Made by a program: the position numbers and the translations under genes. The notes beneath the pieces were generated by a model. The model ran no database searches. It had not been told where the DNA came from and was given only the letters and a program-made list of their open reading frames with translations. From an uncultured Bacteroidales bacterium (lineage in GTDB: Bacteria; Bacteroidota; Bacteroidia; Bacteroidales; F082), in assembly GCA_947307415.1 (NCBI GenBank), contig CAMZJA010000001.1:329288-393287 (forward strand): a stretch of 64,000 nt of DNA. Reading direction: 5' to 3'. Shown here piece by piece: positions 35,702-44,726 of the stretch; positions within the stretch are counted from its first letter, which is position 1; each line of letters begins with the position of its first letter.

Positions 35702-36907
35702 ATGAGTAGAATGGAAACTCCGGTCCTACTTCTGACCGGTTATCTCGGAAGCGGAAAAACGACATTGGTAAATCATATCCTTTCGAACAAGAAAGGCATC
35801 AAATTTGCAGTGATAGTCAACGACATAGGCGAGGTGAACATCGACGCCGACCTCATCCAGAAAGGCGGCGTGGTGGGCAAGAAAGACGAGAGCCTCGTGG
35901 CATTGCAGAACGGCTGCATCTGCTGCACTTTGAAGATGGACCTCATCGAGCAGCTCAACGACATCATGAAGATGGCTCGTTTCGACTACATTGTGATCGA
36001 GGCGAGCGGCATCTGCGAGCCTGAACCAATAGCGAGAACCATCGCCGGAATCCCGCAGATGGGCAAGGAATACACGCAGTTTGGCACCCCGCGCCTCGAC
36101 TGCATAGTGACAGTGGTCGACGCCTTGAGAATGAAAGACGAGTTCGGCTGCGGCGACAGCCTCAAGAACGAGAACATCGACGAAGACGACATCGAGAACC
36201 TCGTGATCGAGCAGATTGAGTTCTGCAACATCGTAATATTAAATAAGGTGTCGGAAGTCGAGCCGAAAGAACTGGAACGCATCCGCCAGATAGTGAAAAG
36301 CCTCTCGCCTGACGCAGAGATTTTGGAATGCGACTACGCAAACGTCGATTTGGATAGAATCATCGACACTTATATGTTCGATTATAACACCGTTTCGGGT
36401 TCAGCAGGCTGGATCAAGATTATCGAAGGACATGATGAACACGATGACGACGATCATGACGAACATGAACATCATCATGACCATGAAGATCACGAGCATC
36501 ATCACCATCATGATCATGATGAGGAGGAAGGCGAGGCTGAGGAATACGGCATCGGAACGTATGTTTACTTCAACCGCCGTCCGTTCGACACGTTGAAGTT
36601 CAACGACTACGTGCTTAACAGCTGGCCGAAGAACATCATCCGCTGCAAAGGACTGTGCTATTTCGCTGATAATCAGGATATGTCGTACATCTTCGAGACG
36701 GCTGGCAAGCAGAAGAAATTGAGCGAAGCCGGTTATTGGTTCGCGACCGCTAGCAAGGAAGAGTTGCAACAATTCATTGAGCGCGACCCGAGTATCTTGA
36801 AGGATTGGGACGAGGAATACGGCGACAGAATGGAAAAGCTTGTATTCATCGGACAGAAACTGGATAAGGAAGCGATAAAACAAGCGCTTGACAGCTGCTT
36901 GTTTTAG
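35702..36907 (+). CDS. CobW/G3E-family GTPase, His-rich (metal chaperone type)
   Basis: 401 residues from the ATG at 35702; the longer frame starts upstream of the promoter box, so is rejected. G3E GTPase motifs: GYLGSGKTT (Walker A), the metal-site GCICCTLKMD (CxCC), EASGICEPEPI (switch/Walker B region) and NKVSE (NKxD-like). A His/Asp/Glu-rich stretch (about 243-278) fits metal binding. The CobW C-terminal domain follows (RPFDTLKFNDYVLNSWPKNIIRCKGLCYF). Family members such as ZNG1 insert zinc or other metals into client enzymes; the client here is unknown. The TAG stop lies within the following heptamer hairpin. Confidence 0.92.
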   Translation: MSRMETPVLLLTGYLGSGKTTLVNHILSNKKGIKFAVIVNDIGEVNIDADLIQKGGVVGKKDESLVALQNGCICCTLKMDLIEQLNDIMKMARFDYIVIEASGICEPEPIARTIAGIPQMGKEYTQFGTPRLDCIVTVVDALRMKDEFGCGDSLKNENIDEDDIENLVIEQIEFCNIVILNKVSEVEPKELERIRQIVKSLSPDAEILECDYANVDLDRIIDTYMFDYNTVSGSAGWIKIIEGHDEHDDDDHDEHEHHHDHEDHEHHHHHDHDEEEGEAEEYGIGTYVYFNRRPFDTLKFNDYVLNSWPKNIIRCKGLCYFADNQDMSYIFETAGKQKKLSEAGYWFATASKEELQQFIERDPSILKDWDEEYGDRMEKLVFIGQKLDKEAIKQALDSCLF

Positions 36908-36990
36908 ACTTTAAACTTTAGACCTTAGACTTTAGCTGTATACAACTAAGGTCTAAGGTCTAATATCTAAGGTCTAATATCTAAGGTCTT
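36905..36990. repeat. Heptamer-repeat hairpin between convergent genes
   Basis: GACTTTA/AACTTTA/GACCTTA arm, short loop CTGTATACAA, then five TAAGGTC-type units. It starts with the CobW stop codon and ends 5 bases before the adhesin-type gene's stop. Confidence 0.85.
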
Positions 36991-36994
36991 AAAA

Positions 36995-38551
36995 TTACTT
37001 CTTCACGAAGCGTTTTGTTTGAACCATGCCTTCTGAAACCGTCTTGACGAGGTAGGTGCCGGCTGGCAGCTCGCTCACGTTGATTTCAAACGACTTCTTA
37101 CCGACAGGTTCGCTCATAATCATAGCGCCTGTAAGGCTGTAGATTTCGCATTGATTCACAACAGCTTCGCTTTCGATCATGAGTTTATCGGCTGCAGGGT
37201 TCGGATAAACAGCAAACGAATTCACCGCATTCTCATTCACGCCGTTGTATTGTCTGTAAAGCATGATGTTGTCGACGTTCACCATAAACTGGTTGGTGCA
37301 GTTGAAGTGTACGATAGCCACGTAGATATCCTGTCCCTGATAATCTCTGAGGTCGACGTTAAAAGTATGCCACTCGCCTGCTTCTTTCACTGTCATGTCG
37401 GCTTCCCAAATAATTGTGAAAGCATCGGCGTTGTCGCCTTCTGTTGTTGAAACAGCCACTCCGAGGTGCTCGTTCGGATGTGTCACATCCTGCACATTAG
37501 CCTGGAACACCACCTGCTCGCAATCGAGTTTGTAAGGTGTCACGACATAGTTTTCAGGATAGAGAGGCCACTCTGAGATGTCGACTGATGCCGATGTGAT
37601 GCTGTAAGGGTTCTCAGGGTTGCTCCAGTTCTGGCGCATCTCCCAGTTGTAGCCGTCGCCATCGCCGTCGATGAGGTTCATGTGCATGATGCCGTCGTTG
37701 AAGTCAAAGAGGATGTCGCCCTCCGGAGGAGTTGGAGTTACAGGAGTGTACTCGCCTAAGGCATAGATGCCGATGATGTTAGGGCTCTTGTCGATATCGC
37801 CGAAGAAGCACTGTGTGCCGTCGACTGTTCCGACGTATGCGCCGCCTGCCGAGCAAGCTGCTCCCCAACCTGGTGTCACTGAGAAATCGAAGTAGTTCGA
37901 ATTCAAGACATCGGTGTCGATGTTATAGTCATAAACATGATCGGTGAAGCCGTTTACGGCGTTCAGCAAGAGGTGAGCCTGTCCGTTATCGTCGACAAAG
38001 TAGCCTGTGCCGTGAACTGTGTGGCCGCTGAGGTTGAATGCTGTGGCCGACTGAAGGACCTGACCGTTGCGGTTCACCAGCTTAAGGTCGAGGTAAAGAG
38101 TGCCTTCGCCCGATGCTCTTTGGCCAACCCAGAAAGCGTCGTTAGCAGGGTCGTAGGTGCAGTGGCCGAGCTCATCCAAGCCAGTCTCGATTGTGCTGAC
38201 CAATGTCTTGTTGTGAAGGTCGTAGCACCATATTTTGCTCGAGTGGGCGTCGCAGCCGTAGAAATACTGGCCGTCGTAGGTCATGTCGCGCATGTAGTTG
38301 TCGGAGTTGGTGTTGCCGGTGAAGTCGACATCAAACTCATCGAGGAGGTTGCCTTCCATGTCATATTTATAGAACATATAAAGCACTGTCGATGACTTGC
38401 CCCATGCGGCGGTGTAGATGTTTTCGCCGTCGAAGACCACAGCGTGCTGGCGGCCTGTCGAGGTGGCGAATGAGTTAACGAATGTCCAGTCTTGTGCGTT
38501 GGCTGCCATCATCAGAAACAGCGACGCAATAAAAAATAAAGTTTTCTTCAT
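36995..38551 (-). CDS. T9SS-secreted protein with gingipain-type adhesin domain
   Basis: 518 residues from the ATG at 38551 (MKKTLFFIASLF); a frame start 11 codons earlier overlaps the promoter box. Signal peptide about 1-19. Residues about 20-265 look like a beta-propeller or NHL-like repeat region (QHAVVFDGENIYTAAWG, MTYDGQYFYGCDA). About 285-430 resembles the cleaved adhesin/choice-of-anchor J domain of gingipains RgpA/Kgp (DFNDGIMHMNLIDGDGDGYNWE, ENYVVTPYKLD, EHLGVAVSTTEGDNADAF). A type A sorting domain ends it (VYPNPAADKL, KRFVKK). Role is inferred as adhesion to host or other cells. It follows the module 2 small gene by 48 bases. Confidence 0.85.
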   Translation of the reverse strand: MKKTLFFIASLFLMMAANAQDWTFVNSFATSTGRQHAVVFDGENIYTAAWGKSSTVLYMFYKYDMEGNLLDEFDVDFTGNTNSDNYMRDMTYDGQYFYGCDAHSSKIWCYDLHNKTLVSTIETGLDELGHCTYDPANDAFWVGQRASGEGTLYLDLKLVNRNGQVLQSATAFNLSGHTVHGTGYFVDDNGQAHLLLNAVNGFTDHVYDYNIDTDVLNSNYFDFSVTPGWGAACSAGGAYVGTVDGTQCFFGDIDKSPNIIGIYALGEYTPVTPTPPEGDILFDFNDGIMHMNLIDGDGDGYNWEMRQNWSNPENPYSITSASVDISEWPLYPENYVVTPYKLDCEQVVFQANVQDVTHPNEHLGVAVSTTEGDNADAFTIIWEADMTVKEAGEWHTFNVDLRDYQGQDIYVAIVHFNCTNQFMVNVDNIMLYRQYNGVNENAVNSFAVYPNPAADKLMIESEAVVNQCEIYSLTGAMIMSEPVGKKSFEINVSELPAGTYLVKTVSEGMVQTKRFVKK

Positions 38552-38578
38552 GTTGTTTGTTAATTTAATGTTAATTTT

Positions 38579-38589
38579 TTGCAAATATA
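38579..38589 (-). promoter_or_regulatory. -7 box (TATATTTGCAA) for the adhesin-type gene
   Basis: TAnnTTTGC match, 28 bases before the ATG at 38551, in the gap after the small PLGSG gene. Confidence 0.65.
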
Positions 38590-38599
38590 CAAAATATTT

Positions 38600-38866
38600 T
38601 TAATCTCTGTTTTTCTTTTTACGAGCCACGGCGTATCCTGCACCGAGGGCGGTAAGAACCAGGAGGCCGCTGCCGAGAGGGGCTTCTTGGTCATCTCCAT
38701 ATTCTCCAGGATTTCCGCCAGGAATTACAGGTGTTATGTTACTAATAGTGCTGCCTGTGCGGTCGCCCATGCCGTTGTCCCAGTTCTTGAAGAAGCCGTC
38801 TGATTGGGCGGTTGCGGTTAAACCAAACGTTAAAACTATTGCTATTGCGAATAATATCTTTTTCAT
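38600..38866 (-). CDS. Small PLGSG-CTERM protein, module 2
   Basis: 88 residues. Signal peptide 1-21 (ends ATAQ), then SDGFF, a Gly/Asn/Pro linker, EAPLGSG, hydrophobic GLLVLTALGAGYAVA and a RKKKNRD tail. It is nearly identical in layout to the proteins at 34302-34574 and 58295-58540. The ATG is 21 bases after the stop of the large LRR protein, preceded by an AAGGAAG ribosome-binding-like sequence (rare in this phylum), so translation with the large gene is likely. Function unknown. Confidence 0.85.
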   Translation of the reverse strand: MKKILFAIAIVLTFGLTATAQSDGFFKNWDNGMGDRTGSTISNITPVIPGGNPGEYGDDQEAPLGSGLLVLTALGAGYAVARKKKNRD

Positions 38867-38887
38867 AGTATTTTCTTCCTTATTTTA

Positions 38888-41272
38888 TTATTTAACAACA
38901 ATTTTCTGCGTCTTATCATTCAACTTGAAGATGTAAACGCCATGCATCGACGGAGCGGTTATCGTTGTTTCGCCGCTTACACGCATTGTCGAAACCCTGC
39001 GTCCCATCACATCGAAAACCTGTAGTTCGCCTTCGCCGGTAACGATGATGTCTGAGCCGTTTTGCCAAGCAAACGTTGAGCTCTCAAAGCCAGCCGGGTT
39101 CTCAGAGTACTCTAATCTGACAATAAATCTGTTCTCGTTGTCGTTCTTCGAACCGATGAATGAATATTCGTCTTCAAGAAGCATATCCACATCCTCGCCA
39201 GTGAGGCGGTCGATAATGTGTAGATATCTAAAGTTACCTTTTGTTTTGCAGCTCAAAGTATATTTGCCTGTTGTCATCGCCTTGAAGTTGAGGTCGAACG
39301 CCTTTGTGTCGTCGCTCATCATAGCGATTGCGAAGTTTTCGTCGTTCTGTGGGATGTAAAGCATCGGAACATCCTGGTTACGATGGCTGATCTTGTTCAA
39401 GCCATGACCTTCATCGAACATAGCGTAAGCAATATCCGAATACTCCGAGTTCGCCACCGTAAACATGATGTTGTCGTGGTTAGCTTTTGCAGAAGCGTTG
39501 GTGTAGGTAACGTCTAATTTTTTCCCATCTCCAGTTGAATTAGCCTGAACAAGAATACCTGCGCCTGGTGCTATTGCGACATCATCATCTCTAACGCTCC
39601 ATGCACCACCATCTAAAACGTAGTATCCTGTTTCGAGATATGTGTTCGAAATTGCCACACCTTTATATATATCCATCTGATAAGGGTTTCCTACGAAGTT
39701 GAAACCGATGATGCTTGGGTCGCCACTTCTTGAAAGAGTGTAGTCTGAAATGTCTGAAGTATTGAGAGCGCCTTCTATGGTGATATCCATTGTGGTTGCG
39801 TTACGGTAGAGGTATCCGCGGCTGTTTGTGAGGTTGGCGAAGTAGCTTGTGTGAGCTTTGTAGTTTACCCATTCTTTGTCAGCCGACTCGTCGTACATAT
39901 ACAAATCGTATGTTCCCGTGATAAGGTTTGTGCTTCCGATGGCAGGATTGTTGATAGTTGAAGCGAATGCCTCCCAAACAGCGTCGCCTTTCGATGATCC
40001 GGTTACGCTTCTCTTCACCGTGGCGTTAACCGAAGCGTCTTCTGGAAGAATGATTTGACCGCCGTCTTCGATTATAAGGTTTGCTGCTGTTGGGTTGGTT
40101 ATGGTATTTGTACTCGTTGCTGTTAATGTGTAACCATTATTAATAGTTATCGAACCACTATTAATCATAATAGATTGGTTGATTGCTGTATTGCTGTTGA
40201 CAGTTATGGCAGCATCAATAGTTGCAGGGTTATCTAAAGATGACAAATCACCAGATGTGAAACTTGTAAAACCGGTTTTGTTGTTAATAAAATTCGCTGT
40301 ATTCCATCTTGTTGCACTTGTATATGAGCTAACACTGGTAGAAGGTACATATAATTTAGTTGTGTTTGGAATATAAGAAAACTGACCATATCCATCACAA
40401 TTTGGCGGAGTTGTTGGTATAGACCATATTTCAGTTAATCCAGTGCAATTATAGAATACATTACTTTTTAATGTTGTTACAGAACTGCCAATAATAATGG
40501 TTTTAACGCTTGTTAATCCATAAAATGCATAAGCAGGCACCGTTGTAACATTGTCACCTATTACAATTAAATTCACTCCAGTGCAACCATTGAAAGGTTG
40601 TTTACCGCTTGAACTTGTAAAATCCGCACAACTAGTGGCATTATAGTTTATCTGTTTCAAACTAATGCAATTTTGAAATGCTTGTTGGCCTATAGAAGTC
40701 ACAGATGATGGAATAGTAATTGAGGTCAAACCTGAACAGCCACTGAATGTCTGGGTGCCTATTGAAGTAACAGATGATGGAATAGTAACACTTTGAATGT
40801 TTGTTAAATTGCAAAATAAATAGGAAGGCAGCTTGGTAACGTTGTCTCCGATTGTAATAGTTAATCTTTCTGCTTCTGAATCTGAAAAAACTGCAGAGTA
40901 AGGATCAGTACACGTGGTTGCATTATAAATTATATTACTTAAACCTAGGCATCCTGCAAAAGCACCAGAATTAATTTTTGATATGCTACTTGGTATTGTA
41001 ATTGATGTTAACCCAACACAATCTTTAAATGCACTTGAACCAATGGTTGTAACATCATAAGTTACACTAGTTGATGGATTTGTAACAGTTGCTGGAATGA
41101 TTATAGCGCCGCTATAAGAGTTATAACCCGTATTGTAGGTAACTTCGGCGTTTCCCGATAAGATGTTGTAGTAAATGGTTTTCCCTTCATTTACGGCAGA
41201 GAAGCTATAGCTCCAAGCGCTAAAAACTACCCCCCCCCATAAAATTAATGATAGTAAAATTCTTTTTGTCAT
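38888..41272 (-). CDS. BspA-like leucine-rich repeat T9SS surface protein, module 2
   Basis: 794 residues. Signal peptide about 1-24 (MTKRILLSLILWGGVVFSAWS), whose Trp-Gly-Gly codons contain a 9-G run. LRR_5 (BspA/Treponema type) repeats at about 70-330: FKDCVGLTSITIPSSI, FAGCLGLSNI, FSGCSGLTSITIPSSV, FQNCISLKQI, FYNCTGLTEIWS. From about 390 to the end it shares the same region as the large proteins at 29.2 and 58.6 kb (ATVKRSVTGSSK, RGYLYRN, GFNFVGNPY, ending in a type A sorting domain with LQVFDVMGR and KIVVK). LRR_5 proteins often bind host or bacterial surfaces; this is inferred here. Not otherwise enzymatic. Confidence 0.9.
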   Translation of the reverse strand: MTKRILLSLILWGGVVFSAWSYSFSAVNEGKTIYYNILSGNAEVTYNTGYNSYSGAIIIPATVTNPSTSVTYDVTTIGSSAFKDCVGLTSITIPSSISKINSGAFAGCLGLSNIIYNATTCTDPYSAVFSDSEAERLTITIGDNVTKLPSYLFCNLTNIQSVTIPSSVTSIGTQTFSGCSGLTSITIPSSVTSIGQQAFQNCISLKQINYNATSCADFTSSSGKQPFNGCTGVNLIVIGDNVTTVPAYAFYGLTSVKTIIIGSSVTTLKSNVFYNCTGLTEIWSIPTTPPNCDGYGQFSYIPNTTKLYVPSTSVSSYTSATRWNTANFINNKTGFTSFTSGDLSSLDNPATIDAAITVNSNTAINQSIMINSGSITINNGYTLTATSTNTITNPTAANLIIEDGGQIILPEDASVNATVKRSVTGSSKGDAVWEAFASTINNPAIGSTNLITGTYDLYMYDESADKEWVNYKAHTSYFANLTNSRGYLYRNATTMDITIEGALNTSDISDYTLSRSGDPSIIGFNFVGNPYQMDIYKGVAISNTYLETGYYVLDGGAWSVRDDDVAIAPGAGILVQANSTGDGKKLDVTYTNASAKANHDNIMFTVANSEYSDIAYAMFDEGHGLNKISHRNQDVPMLYIPQNDENFAIAMMSDDTKAFDLNFKAMTTGKYTLSCKTKGNFRYLHIIDRLTGEDVDMLLEDEYSFIGSKNDNENRFIVRLEYSENPAGFESSTFAWQNGSDIIVTGEGELQVFDVMGRRVSTMRVSGETTITAPSMHGVYIFKLNDKTQKIVVK
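41230..41238. repeat. 9-base G/C homopolymer in the signal-peptide codons
   Basis: Nine C on the + strand, read as TGG GGG GGG G in the signal peptide (codons 12-15) of the LRR protein. A change of one base would shift the frame. Confidence 0.9.
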
Positions 41273-41363
41273 AGATTATTTGTTTTTAATTAGTAATTAT
41301 TGTTAATAGTAAGTGTATTTAAATGATTGAGGTTCAGCACTTTGAGGTCATAAAAGCGCCTTA

Positions 41364-41372
41364 CCCCCCCCC
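41364..41372. repeat. 9-base C homopolymer in the 5' leader of the LRR protein gene
   Basis: Nine C between the -7 box (41386-41396) and the start codon, about 13-21 bases downstream of the box. The 200 bases around it are otherwise AT-rich and carry no gene. Confidence 0.9.
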
Positions 41373-41385
41373 TATTAAAAATGGC

Positions 41386-41396
41386 TGCAAAGATAC
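41386..41396 (-). promoter_or_regulatory. -7 box (TATCTTTGCAG) for the module 2 LRR gene
   Basis: Minus-strand TAnnTTTGC. The 28 bases 41385-41412 match 63701-63728, the module 3 promoter, at 27 positions. Confidence 0.7.
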
Positions 41397-41477
41397 AAAA
41401 AATTTCAATACACGCAACCTGTTTCTAAAAATATTTTACACCTTATATTAATAATGTCCTCTCAAAAAAGCTAATGG

Positions 41478-41514
41478 CTAAAGACTAAGGTCTAAGGTCT
41501 AAAGTCTAAGGTCT
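41478..41514. repeat. Single-arm heptamer repeat at the 3' end of the MATE gene
   Basis: CTAAAGACTAAGGTCTAAGG units without a clear opposing arm. Its right half is inside the MATE gene's last codons. Confidence 0.8.
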
Positions 41515-42883
41515 CTTTTATCGCGAACGGCAAGGCCAGCAGGAACGTCAGGGCATCGGCGACGGCCTGGGTCATCTCGACACCTTGAAGACCGATGAAA
41601 TGAGGCAAAATCATGATGGTGGGGATGAAGAAAATGCCTTGGCGACCCATGGATAACACTGTGGCTATCAACGTTTTACGTGTAGTTTGATACATCATGT
41701 TGGTAACGGTGCTCACCCCGATGAGAGGAAACGACAGGCACTGCCATCGCATCACCACGGCGCCGATTTTTATCAGCTCGGCGTCTTCACCGCGGAAGAC
41801 GCGGATGATGTCGGGAGCGAATATTGAAAACACTATCGATATGATTATCAACACTATAGTTGAAAGACTCATCGTGAAGATAAACGACCTGCGCACCCTG
41901 TCGTGCAGACCGGCGCCGTGGTTGAAACCGCACACAGGCTGGAACCCCTGCCCTATTCCGAGAATTATCGAGAAGGCGAACATCATCACACGGGCGACGA
42001 TGGCGAAAGCCGCGATGGCGCTTGCCTCGGTGCCGGGATCGGCGTAATAGGCGGCGTAACGGTTGAGCATGATGGTGCTGACGCATACGAAGACGTGTCG
42101 GCACAGCGAAGGGTTGCCACCCTTGAAAATGTCTTTATGACTTTGCCACGACGGGTTGAAATTCCTGAGACGGATATGCACGTTACCACTTTTCTCGGTG
42201 CCTAAAAACAGCACAAACCAACCCACCATCTGGCTGATGCACGTAGCCAGCGAGGCCCCCATGACACCCATATCTAAAACATAGATAAACAAGGCGTCGA
42301 GGAAGATGTTGAGTACCGCGCCTGTTGAGATTCCGACCATCGCATAGCGCGCGTTTCCCTGCAGTCGCAGCTGGTTGTTCAAGGTCAGCGACGACATCAT
42401 GAAAGGCGTTCCGATGAGGATGAAAAGCAGGTAGTCGTTGGCCGACTCAAGCACGTCGGGCGTGGCGCCCATCATTCGCGAAAGCGGCGAGAGAAACAGG
42501 AGTCCGAAAACAGCGGCCAGAGTGCCTATCACCATCGACGAGATGAAGCCGGTGGCAGCCATCCTCTCTGCATCGGCATATTTCTTTGCTCCGAGCGCCG
42601 TAGAGATGTAATTGCCCGAGCCATGACCGAAATAAAAGCCGATGGCGTTGATGAAAGTCATGTAGGCAAACGACACGCCCACACCGGCTGTCGCCTCGGT
42701 ACTGATGTGCCCCACGAAAAACGCGTCGATGATGTTGTACAACGCCGTCACCATCATGGAGATGATTGTCGGAACAGCCATCTTCATAACCAGCTGACGC
42801 ACAGGGCTTTCCGTCATCATGACATAACGTTCACGCCTCTGCTGCTCATCGTCTTCACGTGTCGAACCAAAAATATGCTTCAT
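41492..42883 (-). CDS. MATE family efflux transporter
   Basis: 463 residues with about 12 membrane helices in two halves, as in MATE proteins that export drugs or cations with Na+ or H+. Recognisable parts are PVRQLVMKMAVPTIISMMVTALYNIIDAFFVGHIS at the start and GIGQGFQPVCGFNHGAGLHDRVRRSF in the second half, with MGRQGIFFIPTIMILP near the end. The C-terminal residues TLDFRP are encoded by the heptamer repeat. Substrate unknown. A TAATTTTGC box lies at 42887-42895. Confidence 0.92.
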   Translation of the reverse strand: MKHIFGSTREDDEQQRRERYVMMTESPVRQLVMKMAVPTIISMMVTALYNIIDAFFVGHISTEATAGVGVSFAYMTFINAIGFYFGHGSGNYISTALGAKKYADAERMAATGFISSMVIGTLAAVFGLLFLSPLSRMMGATPDVLESANDYLLFILIGTPFMMSSLTLNNQLRLQGNARYAMVGISTGAVLNIFLDALFIYVLDMGVMGASLATCISQMVGWFVLFLGTEKSGNVHIRLRNFNPSWQSHKDIFKGGNPSLCRHVFVCVSTIMLNRYAAYYADPGTEASAIAAFAIVARVMMFAFSIILGIGQGFQPVCGFNHGAGLHDRVRRSFIFTMSLSTIVLIIISIVFSIFAPDIIRVFRGEDAELIKIGAVVMRWQCLSFPLIGVSTVTNMMYQTTRKTLIATVLSMGRQGIFFIPTIMILPHFIGLQGVEMTQAVADALTFLLALPFAIKETLDFRP

Positions 42884-42886
42884 TCC

Positions 42887-42895
42887 GCAAAATTA
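42887..42895 (-). promoter_or_regulatory. -7 box (TAATTTTGC) for the MATE gene
   Basis: Minus-strand TAnnTTTGC just upstream of the ATG at 42883. Confidence 0.5.
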
Positions 42896-42927
42896 CAAAA
42901 AAATAAGGAACATAAAATAATTTTCCT

Positions 42928-42937
42928 TATCTTTGCA
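42928..42937 (+). promoter_or_regulatory. -7 box (TATCTTTGCA) for the PSP1-gldH-PBP1A operon
   Basis: Perfect match 30 bases before the ATG at 42967, which supports that ATG over the TTG at 42949. Confidence 0.65.
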
Positions 42938-42966
42938 GGTTATTTATATTGGATAATTTTGTTTTT

Positions 42967-44268
42967 ATGGAAGAGAAAGATTTGGAAAAAGATATTAACG
43001 AAGAAGAGATTCTTGACGAAAATATAACGGAAAACACCGAAGACGTTGACAGTCTGCTGAAGTCGGCGCCTCAGAAATTCAACATGAAGGACGAGGATCA
43101 GGAGGACAACCTGGTGAACAAGCAGGACGAGGGCGAGGAGTTTAAGGCGACATGGCCGTTGCACGACGACATGAAGAAGACGCAGACCAACGATTTTCAC
43201 CGCGGATGCCGCATCAAAGCCGACAAATACGAGTTCGCATGCAACGTGTTGCGCCACGGACAGTGCAAGCTCGACAGCTTCAACTGGCTCAAAGACTATG
43301 AGAATGCCACCCCGAAAGAGGGCGACCTGCTGGTTGCCGAGGTGCGTTTCAAGAACGACAGAAAAGACTTCTACAGCTATCCTTCGGAGATGAATCTCCT
43401 TGAGGGTGAATTAGTTGCGGTTGAGACAGCCATCGGGCACGACATAGGCATCGTGACCATGGTGGGCGAGCTCATCGAGAAGCAACGCAAACGCAAGAAA
43501 AACAACACACCTGTCAGCGAGCTGAAGAAGATTTACCGTCGCGCCCGCATCAACGACGTGGAGAAGTTCCTCGAGGCCATACGCCAAGAGGAGCACACCT
43601 TGTATCGCAGCCGCGAGATAGCGTCGAGCCTGAAGCTCGAGATGAAGCTCAATGATATTGAGTATCAAGGAGATAGGACAAAAGCTATCTTCTATTACAC
43701 TGCCGACGGACGTGTCGACTTCCGTGAGTTGATCAAGAAATTGGCTGAGGAATTCCACGTTCGTGTGGAGATGCGTCAGATCGGGTTCCGTCAGGAGTCG
43801 GCCAAGCTCGGAGGCATAGGATCATGTGGCCGCGAGCTCTGCTGTGCCTCGTGGATCACTGATTTTCAGTCGGTTACGACAAACGTGGCAAGAGTGCAGC
43901 AACTGTCACCTAACCCGCAGAAGCTCGCGGGCCAGTGCGGCAAACTGAAATGCTGCCTCAACTACGAGTACGAGGCATACGTCGACGCATTGAAGAACTT
44001 CCCCGACAACCGCATAGTGTTGAAGACCAAGAAAGGCGACGGAATCTATCAGAAGATCGACATCTTCAAGGGTTTGATGTGGTATTCCTACCCGTTCGAC
44101 CGTAACAACATGATGGCGATTCCGGCTGAGAAAGTGAAAGAGATCATCGAAGATAATAAAAAAGGCATTATGCCTGAGCAGCTTGAGGACTTCGCGTTCA
44201 TCAAGGAACAAAAGAATAACGACTACGGCGAGGAAGGGAAGCCGGCGGATTTGTCGAAACTTGAATAA
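42967..44268 (+). CDS. PSP1-domain protein (YaaT-like)
   Basis: 433 residues from the ATG at 42967. An acidic N-terminus precedes a PSP1/YaaT region with the cysteine motif CGRELCCASWI and GKLKCCLNYEYEAY (both about 285-345), and VGELIEKQRKRKK earlier. In Bacillus YaaT acts in sporulation and biofilm control and interacts with RNA-processing factors; in Bacteroidota the gene is conserved beside gldH with unknown role. Its TAA overlaps the gldH ATG by one base. The role is not inferred beyond the family. Confidence 0.9.
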   Translation: MEEKDLEKDINEEEILDENITENTEDVDSLLKSAPQKFNMKDEDQEDNLVNKQDEGEEFKATWPLHDDMKKTQTNDFHRGCRIKADKYEFACNVLRHGQCKLDSFNWLKDYENATPKEGDLLVAEVRFKNDRKDFYSYPSEMNLLEGELVAVETAIGHDIGIVTMVGELIEKQRKRKKNNTPVSELKKIYRRARINDVEKFLEAIRQEEHTLYRSREIASSLKLEMKLNDIEYQGDRTKAIFYYTADGRVDFRELIKKLAEEFHVRVEMRQIGFRQESAKLGGIGSCGRELCCASWITDFQSVTTNVARVQQLSPNPQKLAGQCGKLKCCLNYEYEAYVDALKNFPDNRIVLKTKKGDGIYQKIDIFKGLMWYSYPFDRNNMMAIPAEKVKEIIEDNKKGIMPEQLEDFAFIKEQKNNDYGEEGKPADLSKLE

Positions 44269-44723
44269 TGAAAAACCTATTTTTAATAGCGATTGCACTT
44301 TTGATGTTCTCATGCGGCAACGATAAGCTGTACGACGAGAGCGTCGTGATTCCGGATGCGAAATGGGACAACGAGAACATCCCGTTTTTCGACGTGGCTG
44401 TCGACGACACCTTGACAAACTATGCTTTCTATCTGAATATCAGACACTTGGAAAACTATCGCTACAGCAATTTATACATCTTCATGCACACCGAGTTTCC
44501 GAACGGCAACCAGACCCACGACACCATCGAGTGCACTTTGGCATATCCCAACGGCATCTGGATGGGCAAAGGCAGCGGCACCATGCGCTCGGCGAAGGTG
44601 TTGCTGAACCCTTCGCTGCGTTTCCCGTTGAGGGGCGATTATCATTTTGAAATAGAACAAGCGATGCGCGACAAGGAGCTGAAAGGCATTACCGACATCG
44701 GCATCTGCTTTGAAAAACAATAA
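44268..44723 (+). CDS. gldH: Gliding motility/T9SS lipoprotein GldH
   Basis: 151 residues. Lipoprotein signal MKNLFLIAIALLMFSCGND with Cys16. The rest resembles GldH from Bacteroidota (LENYRYSNLYIFMHTEFPNG, GIWMGKGSGTMRSAKVLLNPSLRFP). GldH is needed for gliding in Flavobacterium and occurs also in non-motile Bacteroidota that use T9SS. Start is the ATG overlapping the PSP1 stop. Its presence agrees with the six sorting-domain proteins in this window. Confidence 0.88.
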   Translation: MKNLFLIAIALLMFSCGNDKLYDESVVIPDAKWDNENIPFFDVAVDDTLTNYAFYLNIRHLENYRYSNLYIFMHTEFPNGNQTHDTIECTLAYPNGIWMGKGSGTMRSAKVLLNPSLRFPLRGDYHFEIEQAMRDKELKGITDIGICFEKQ

Positions 44724-44726
44724 GTT

